From Gammaproteobacteria bacterium (GTDB taxonomy: Bacteria; Pseudomonadota; Gammaproteobacteria; Steroidobacterales; Steroidobacteraceae): a stretch of DNA of 5,186 nt. Of this stretch, positions 1 to 5,186 are shown in pieces (the stretch's first letter is position 1; the number at the start of each line of letters is the position of its first letter). The translations under genes were made by a program, and so were the position numbers. Under the pieces are notes generated by a model, which was given only the letters and a program-made list of their open reading frames with translations, was not told the origin of the DNA and did no database searches. The DNA lies in NCBI GenBank assembly GCA_030043215.1, contig JASHYG010000191.1, positions 1 to 5,186 of the forward strand, read 5' to 3'.

Positions 1-102
1 GCCGCATGGGTCTCGGGCGAGGTGGAGCGGGGCCCGCGGCGCGTCGTGATCGAGCCCTTGAGCGTCGCCTACGAATCGGACGATCTGCAGCTGCGGGCCT
101 AG
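1..102 (+). CDS. C-terminal end of an unidentified protein (5' truncated)
   Basis: Frame 1 is open from the left edge to a TAG at 100-102, giving 33 residues that include AAWVSGEVERGP, RRVVIEPLSVAYE and a final LQLRA. Alternating hydrophobic and charged residues suggest two or three closing beta strands. I do not recognise the family from this tail. The reading is preferred over frame 3, which is open through the same bases, because pyrD homologues begin at the ATG at 108, and a stop 5 nt before that ATG is a typical operon junction. The short gap suggests co-transcription and possibly translational coupling with pyrD. No promoter is visible between the two. Confidence 0.5.
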   Translation, partial: AAWVSGEVERGPRRVVIEPLSVAYESDDLQLRA

Positions 103-107
103 CGGCG

Positions 108-2198
<2,091 letters not shown>

Positions 2199-2199
2199 G

Positions 2200-2436
2200 T
2201 CAGCGCATCAGTCGTTCAACGCGGGCGACGAGCGTGGTCGGCGACATATCGAGCGCCGAGGAGAGCTTCCAGAGCGTCGTCAGGGTCGGCTGGCGGATGC
2301 CGCGCTCCATCTGGCTCACGAACGTCCGATCGACGCCGGCGGTGAGCGCGAGCCCCTCCTGAGACAATCGACGCATGCCGCGTTGCTCTCGCAGCACGCG
2401 ACCAAAAGCCGCCGCAATCCGTCCTGACGTCCGCAT
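2200..2436 (-). CDS. Small XRE/Cro-type helix-turn-helix transcriptional regulator
   Basis: A 78-residue single-domain DNA-binding protein (HTH_3, lambda Cro/C1 fold). It has a first helix at about 7-19 (AAAFGRVLREQRG), a second helix SQEGLALTAG (25-34), a recognition helix within VDRTFVSQMERG (35-46), then PTLTTLWKLSSALDMSP (50-66), the usual helices 4-5. The DRTxVSQxERGxRQPTLxTLxKL pattern is typical of the family. Length and layout resemble stand-alone XRE regulators and restriction-modification controller (C) proteins, but no methylase or nuclease is nearby. The ATG at 2434-2436 is chosen because the XRE domain starts just after it; longer in-frame starts (2508, 2523, 2595) would cover the divergent promoter region or the neighbouring gene, and the added residues look non-coding. 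No clear Shine-Dalgarno is seen. It converges on ddl with a 12-nt gap and diverges from the small gene at 2522. Dyads over its start codon suggest autoregulation. The target is unknown. Confidence 0.85.
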   Translation of the reverse strand: MRTSGRIAAAFGRVLREQRGMRRLSQEGLALTAGVDRTFVSQMERGIRQPTLTTLWKLSSALDMSPTTLVARVERLMR

Positions 2437-2454
2437 CGCACTGCGATCATCGAT
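2435..2454. promoter_or_regulatory. Candidate operator: overlapping dyads at the XRE start codon
   Basis: ATCGCA-C-TGCGAT (2435-2447) is a perfect inverted repeat with 6-bp arms. CGAT-C-ATCG (2444-2452) is a second perfect dyad overlapping it, and ATCGAT (2449-2454) is a third. The ATCG/CGAT half-site therefore recurs across 20 bp. The block begins inside the start codon of the XRE gene and ends 4 bp before the -35 box of the divergent gene. Such placement would let a bound regulator block its own gene and contact polymerase at the neighbour. That the XRE protein binds here is inference. Confidence 0.4.
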
Positions 2455-2458
2455 ACGG

Positions 2459-2488
2459 TTGAGGCGGAGAGTCCACGGGATATATCCT
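2459..2488 (+). promoter_or_regulatory. Sigma-70-like promoter for the small unknown gene
   Basis: TTGAGG (2459-2464) and TATCCT (2483-2488) are separated by 18 bp; an alternative -10, TATATC (2481-2486), gives a 16-bp spacer. Each box matches the consensus at four or more positions, and the tract is visibly more AT-rich than its surroundings. Transcription would start near 2495, leaving a leader of about 27 nt that contains the GGAGG ribosome binding site. Confidence 0.5.
2478..2487. promoter_or_regulatory. GGATATATCC palindrome over the -10 region
   Basis: A perfect 10-bp palindrome sits on the -10 region of the + strand promoter. A protein bound here would repress the gene at 2522. It may also be a by-product of an AT-rich -10 element. 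Its half-site differs from the ATCG/CGAT dyads near the XRE start, so the same regulator need not bind both. Confidence 0.25.
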
Positions 2489-2509
2489 ACCGATGGTGTC
2501 TCACGCATC

Positions 2510-2514
2510 GGAGG
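2510..2514 (+). promoter_or_regulatory. Strong ribosome binding site GGAGG
   Basis: GGAGG lies 7 nt before the ATG at 2522. This is the best Shine-Dalgarno in the window and fixes the start of the small gene. The other intact genes here lack one this good. Confidence 0.75.
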
Positions 2515-2521
2515 CGTCGCC

Positions 2522-2794
2522 ATGGCCCCCTCATCGGATCCGGACGAGCTGTTCGATCGGCAGCTTCTCGACTGCACGGTCGATCTCAATGGCATCCTGC
2601 CCGAGCTCGCGGCGCGCTACTCGGCGGTCGCCGTGATCGCGGCGCTCGCGACGCACGTTGGCGGCGGGCTCAAGATCTGCGTGGAGTCGGGAGTGTGCAC
2701 GCCGGATCAGGCGCGCAATCTCCTGCAGCGGCTGGAGCGGCTCGCCTTCGACAAGGACTGCGTGCCGCCGCGTGCCCGGACGCCGAGCGCGTGA
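2522..2794 (+). CDS. Small conserved-looking protein of unknown function (90 aa)
   Basis: I do not recognise this protein. It has 90 residues and is probably cytoplasmic: there is no signal peptide, and the one hydrophobic stretch, YSAVAVIAALATHVGGGL (33-50), is short and looks like a buried helix. An acidic N-terminus (DPDELFDRQLLD, 7-18) precedes a helical part; a likely C-terminal helix follows at 60-76 (TPDQARNLLQRLERLAF), then a Pro/Arg tail. Cysteines lie at 18, 53, 59 and 80 and do not form a standard metal motif. The GGAGG at 2510 selects the ATG at 2522; the longer in-frame start at 2375 would run through the XRE gene and the promoter. Promoter, Shine-Dalgarno and amphipathic helical composition together support a real gene. 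It is divergent from the XRE regulator, a plausible controller, and converges on the aminotransferase with a 19-nt gap. Confidence 0.72.
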   Translation: MAPSSDPDELFDRQLLDCTVDLNGILPELAARYSAVAVIAALATHVGGGLKICVESGVCTPDQARNLLQRLERLAFDKDCVPPRARTPSA

Positions 2795-2813
2795 CGGCCG
2801 GCGCGCCGCGGAC

Positions 2814-4124
2814 TCAAGCGGCGCGCAGCACGGAACTCAGCGTCTCGAAGATCTGCTCGATCTGCGCCTTCTCGATGATGAGCGGCGGGGAGAGGGCAAT
2901 GATGTCTCCGGTCTGCCGCACGAGCACACCGCGCTCGAAGCACTTGAGGAAAACGTCGAAGCCGCGGGCGCCCACCTTGCCCGGCAGGGGCTCGAGCTCC
3001 AGGCCGAGGATCAGTCCATAGTTGCGAACGTCGATGACGTGCGGCGCGCCTCGCAGCGCGTGCGCGGCGTCCTCCCAGATCTTCGACAGCGACTTGGCGC
3101 GCGTGAGCAGGCCCTCGCGCCGGTAGATCTCGAGCGTTGCAATGCCCGCCGCGCAGGCGACGGGGTGCGCGGAGTAGGTGTAGCCGTGGAACAGCTCGAT
3201 GCCGTCCGGTCCCTGCATGAAGGCGTCGTGGACGCCCTTCTTCACGATCACCCCGCCCATCGGGACGCAGCCGTTGGTGAGCCCCTTCGCGCAGGTGATG
3301 AGGTCCGGGATCACGCCGAACTCCTCGGCGGCGAAGGGCGCGCCGGTGCGCCCGAAGCCGGTGATCACCTCGTCGAAGATGAGGAGAATGCCGTGGCGGT
3401 CGCAAATCTCGCGCAGGCGCTTCAAGTAGCCGCGCGGCGGAAGCAGCACTCCGGTGGAGCCTGCGATCGGCTCGACGATGACCGCGGCGATGGTGGATGC
3501 ATCGTGGAGCGTCACGATGCGCTCGAGCTCGTCGGCCAGGCTCGCGCCGTGCTCCGGCAGGCCGCGGGAGAAAGCGTTTCTCGAAATGTCGTGCGTGTGA
3601 GGCAGATGGTCGACGCCGGGGAGCAGCGCCCCGGACCACATCTTGCGGTTCGGCGCGATGCCGCCGACCGAGATCCCGCCGAATCCCACGCCGTTGTAGG
3701 CGCGCTCGCGCCCGATCAGCCGGGTGCGCGCCGCCTCGCCACGCACGCGGTGGTAGCCGATCGCGATCTTGAGTGCCGTGTCGACGGCCTCGGAGCCCGA
3801 GTTCACGAAGAAGACATGGTCGAGGCCCGCCGGCGCGATCTCCGCAACGCGGTTCGCGAGCTCGAACGCCCCGGGATGCCCCATTTGAAAGGGAGGCGCG
3901 TAGTCGAGCGTCTCGAGCTGCCGGGCCACGGCCTCCTTGATCTCGGGGCGGCCGTGTCCCGCGTTGACGCACCATAGACCCGCTACGGCGTCGAGTATCT
4001 GCCGGCCGTCCGGGGTCCAGTAGTGCATGCCGGAGGCCTTCGCGAGGATCCGCGGCTTGGCCTTGAACTGGCGGTTGGCGGTGAACGGCATCCAGAAGGC
4101 ATCGAGGGCTGCTGCATTCGACAT
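2814..4124 (-). CDS. Omega-amino acid (beta-alanine)--pyruvate aminotransferase, class III
   Basis: PLP enzyme moving the terminal amino group of an omega-amino acid such as beta-alanine to pyruvate, giving malonate semialdehyde and alanine; it acts in beta-alanine, uracil-derived or polyamine catabolism. The 436 residues are close to the usual 440-450. Visible motifs: FWMPFTANRQF (10-20), GLWCVNAGHG (49-58), phosphate-binding SGSE (109-112), ring-stacking Tyr143, LHDAS and VEP (206-210, 217-219), DEVITGFGRTG (251-261) with the PLP-pyridine Asp251, Schiff-base Lys280 in AKGLTNG, FHGYTYSAHP (312-321), and Arg403, the likely carboxylate gate. Overall pattern matches Pseudomonas BauA/OAPT closely from memory. 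The exact amine donor cannot be fixed; other omega-transaminases (putrescine, aromatic amine, GABA type) share these motifs. The ATG at 4124 is chosen over a very long upstream extension that is merely antisense to rlmKL. Residues 143-145 read YNG where YHG is usual. A - strand promoter lies at 4155-4183; it appears monocistronic. Confidence 0.92.
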   Translation of the reverse strand: MSNAAALDAFWMPFTANRQFKAKPRILAKASGMHYWTPDGRQILDAVAGLWCVNAGHGRPEIKEAVARQLETLDYAPPFQMGHPGAFELANRVAEIAPAGLDHVFFVNSGSEAVDTALKIAIGYHRVRGEAARTRLIGRERAYNGVGFGGISVGGIAPNRKMWSGALLPGVDHLPHTHDISRNAFSRGLPEHGASLADELERIVTLHDASTIAAVIVEPIAGSTGVLLPPRGYLKRLREICDRHGILLIFDEVITGFGRTGAPFAAEEFGVIPDLITCAKGLTNGCVPMGGVIVKKGVHDAFMQGPDGIELFHGYTYSAHPVACAAGIATLEIYRREGLLTRAKSLSKIWEDAAHALRGAPHVIDVRNYGLILGLELEPLPGKVGARGFDVFLKCFERGVLVRQTGDIIALSPPLIIEKAQIEQIFETLSSVLRAA

Positions 4125-4154
4125 GGCTTGGAGAGCTCGGCTAGAGGACCCCGA

Positions 4155-4183
4155 ATCATAAGGAACCGCCCGCTTCTTGACTA
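4155..4183 (-). promoter_or_regulatory. Sigma-70-like promoter for the aminotransferase
   Basis: Read on the - strand, TAGTCA (4183-4178) and TATGAT (4160-4155) are separated by exactly 17 bp. The -10 matches five of six consensus bases and the -35 four of six. The start point would be near 4148, about 24 nt before the ATG at 4124. Confidence 0.5.
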
Positions 4184-4193
4184 CTCGTACGGT

Positions 4194-4199
4194 TACAAT
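4194..4199 (+). promoter_or_regulatory. -10 box TACAAT for rlmKL
   Basis: TACAAT matches five of six -10 consensus bases. A TTGACT lies upstream at 4177-4182, but the 11-bp gap is too short for a normal -35/-10 pair, so the -35 is uncertain. Transcription would begin about 4206, on the GTG start codon, which suggests a leaderless message. The TTGACT overlaps the -35 of the divergent aminotransferase promoter. Confidence 0.38.
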
Positions 4200-4205
4200 C
4201 GAGGA

Positions 4206-5186
4206 GTGCCCCCGAGCCCCGAGCTGACGTTCATGGCGAGCTCCCCGCGCGGTCTCGCCGACCTCCTCGCCTCCGAGCTCGAAGGGCTCGGCGCGGTCGA
4301 CGCGCGCGAGCGCTCGACCGGTGTCGCCTTTCGCGGCACGCTCGAGGCGGCCTACCGCGCCTGCCTCGGCTCGCGTATCGCGAGCCGGATCCTGCTCGAG
4401 CTCGTCCGCTTCGAGGCCGCGGATGCGGACCAGCTCTATCGCGAGGCCCGCGCGCTCGACTGGTCGCGGCACATCGCCCCGGGGGCCACGATTGCGTGCG
4501 ACTTCACCGGCCGGCACCCGACGATCACTCACACCCACTTCGGCGCGTTGAAGCTCAAGGACGCGGTGTGCGATGCCCTGCGGGAGCGGGCCGGGTTCAG
4601 GCCCGATGTGGCGCGCGAGCGCCCGAGCGTGCGGCTCCACGCGCATGCGAGCAGCACTCACGTGACGCTGTCGCTCGACCTGTCCGGCGAGAGCCTGCAC
4701 CGCCGCGGGTACCGGACCGATGCGGGCGAGGCTCCCCTCAAGGAGAACGTCGCGGCCGGGGTGCTGCTGCGCGCGGGCTGGGGCGAGCTCGCCGCCAGGG
4801 GCGCCGAGTTCCTCGATCCGCTCTGCGGATCCGGAACGCTGGTGATCGAGGCGGCGATGATTGCGGCCGACATGGCGCCGGGCCTGCGCCGGCAGTATTT
4901 CGGCTTTCTCGGCTGGCTCGGCCACGATGCGGCGCTCTGGGGCGCGGTGCGCGAGGCCGCCGAGGCGAGGATCCGGACGAGCTTCGGCGAGGCGCCTGTG
5001 ATTCGCGGTCAGGATCACGATACGCGCGCGATTCGCATGGCGCGGCAGAACGCCGAGCGGGCCGGCGTCGCCTCGCTGGTGCGGTTCGACGTGCGGCCGC
5101 TCGGCGAGGCACGTCCGCTCGGGGAAATGCAGCCCGCCGAATCTCATCCGGCAGGGCTCCTGTGCACCAATCCGCCGTACGGCGTG
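4206..5186 (+). CDS. rlmKL: 23S rRNA m2G2445 methyltransferase, N-terminal part of RlmKL (3' truncated)
   Basis: Uses S-adenosylmethionine to methylate N2 of G2445 in 23S rRNA during large-subunit assembly. The 327 codons present cover the RlmL half. They show an N-terminal strand FMASSPRGLADLLASELEGLGA (split here as 9-17 and 18-30), which aligns with E. coli LFASTARGL; a THUMP RNA-binding domain at about 45-160 containing HFGALKLKDAV (111-121); GYR and APLKE (168-170, 176-180); then a Rossmann methyltransferase with the SAM-binding DPLCGSGT (204-211), acidic Asp270, and the catalytic NPPYG (322-326) at the edge. In gammaproteobacteria this half is usually fused to RlmK (m7G2069); the window ends too early to show that. 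Start: GTG 4206 keeps the first beta strand whole; ATG 4233 (codon 10) would trim it. GAGGA touches the GTG and is too close to act as a Shine-Dalgarno. It diverges from the aminotransferase. Confidence 0.93.
   Translation, partial: MPPSPELTFMASSPRGLADLLASELEGLGAVDARERSTGVAFRGTLEAAYRACLGSRIASRILLELVRFEAADADQLYREARALDWSRHIAPGATIACDFTGRHPTITHTHFGALKLKDAVCDALRERAGFRPDVARERPSVRLHAHASSTHVTLSLDLSGESLHRRGYRTDAGEAPLKENVAAGVLLRAGWGELAARGAEFLDPLCGSGTLVIEAAMIAADMAPGLRRQYFGFLGWLGHDAALWGAVREAAEARIRTSFGEAPVIRGQDHDTRAIRMARQNAERAGVASLVRFDVRPLGEARPLGEMQPAESHPAGLLCTNPPYGV

Noticed and set aside
6..107. N-terminal extension of pyrD from the ATG at 6
   Set aside because: The extra 34 residues are Arg/Gly-rich with no family counterpart, while the ATG at 108 matches the usual class 2 PyrD start and follows the upstream stop by 5 nt.
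2200..2794. Restriction-modification controller locus
   Set aside because: The XRE protein has the size of a C protein, but neither neighbour shows methyltransferase or nuclease motifs, and the 90-aa partner is too small for either.
2795..2810. GC palindrome (CGGCGCGCCG at 2799-2808) between the small gene and the aminotransferase as a bidirectional terminator
   Set aside because: It has no loop and no T tract on either side. Short GC palindromes of this type are expected in such GC-rich DNA.
2707..3975. A 422-codon - strand frame overlapping the aminotransferase in another phase
   Set aside because: Same-strand shadow frame, very rich in Arg and Ala, with no motif. The true frame holds the SGSE, DEV and Lys280 motifs.
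2658..3977. A 439-codon + strand open frame across the aminotransferase
   Set aside because: It is antisense to an intact aminotransferase and has a composition dominated by Arg, Ala, Glu and Val, with no recognisable domain. It is a GC-rich shadow.
4125..5147. A very long - strand extension of the aminotransferase frame (777 codons in all)
   Set aside because: The added 341 codons are antisense to rlmKL, whose THUMP and methyltransferase motifs are clear on the + strand. The aminotransferase family starts near the Met at 4124, which has a promoter just upstream. High G+C keeps antisense frames open.

Overview
The window is GC-rich DNA, roughly 70% G+C by eye, with short intergenic gaps. It is most consistent with a high-GC gammaproteobacterium, for example of the Xanthomonadales, Nevskiales or Steroidobacter type. 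That placement rests on a membrane-type (class 2) PyrD, a RlmL-type N-terminus of the kind that opens the gammaproteobacterial RlmKL protein, and the presence of both genes on one strand within a few kilobases. The taxon is an inference; no rRNA or other marker is present.

Layout, left to right: (1) the last 33 codons of an unidentified + strand gene; (2) pyrD, the quinone-dependent dihydroorotate dehydrogenase of pyrimidine synthesis, starting 5 nt after that stop; (3) ddl, D-alanine--D-alanine ligase of peptidoglycan precursor synthesis, 43 nt further on; (4) a 78-residue XRE/Cro-type DNA-binding protein on the - strand, converging on ddl; (5) an 85-bp divergent region with a + strand promoter and several small dyads; (6) a 90-residue protein of unknown function on the + strand with an excellent ribosome binding site; (7) a complete class III PLP aminotransferase of the omega-amino acid (beta-alanine):pyruvate type on the - strand; (8) an 81-bp divergent region with a good - strand promoter and a + strand -10 box; (9) the first 327 codons of rlmKL (23S rRNA m2G2445 methyltransferase half), running off the right edge.

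Most of the content is housekeeping metabolism: pyrimidine synthesis, cell-wall precursor synthesis, amino-acid transamination and rRNA modification. No mobile element, CRISPR array, tRNA or rRNA was seen. The least explained part is the divergent pair of a small XRE regulator and a small unknown protein at 2200-2794. Dyads there overlap the regulator's start codon and lie just upstream of its neighbour's promoter, the geometry of a self-limiting regulator that also controls a partner. I see no strong evidence for a wholly new system; this pair is the best candidate for a second look.
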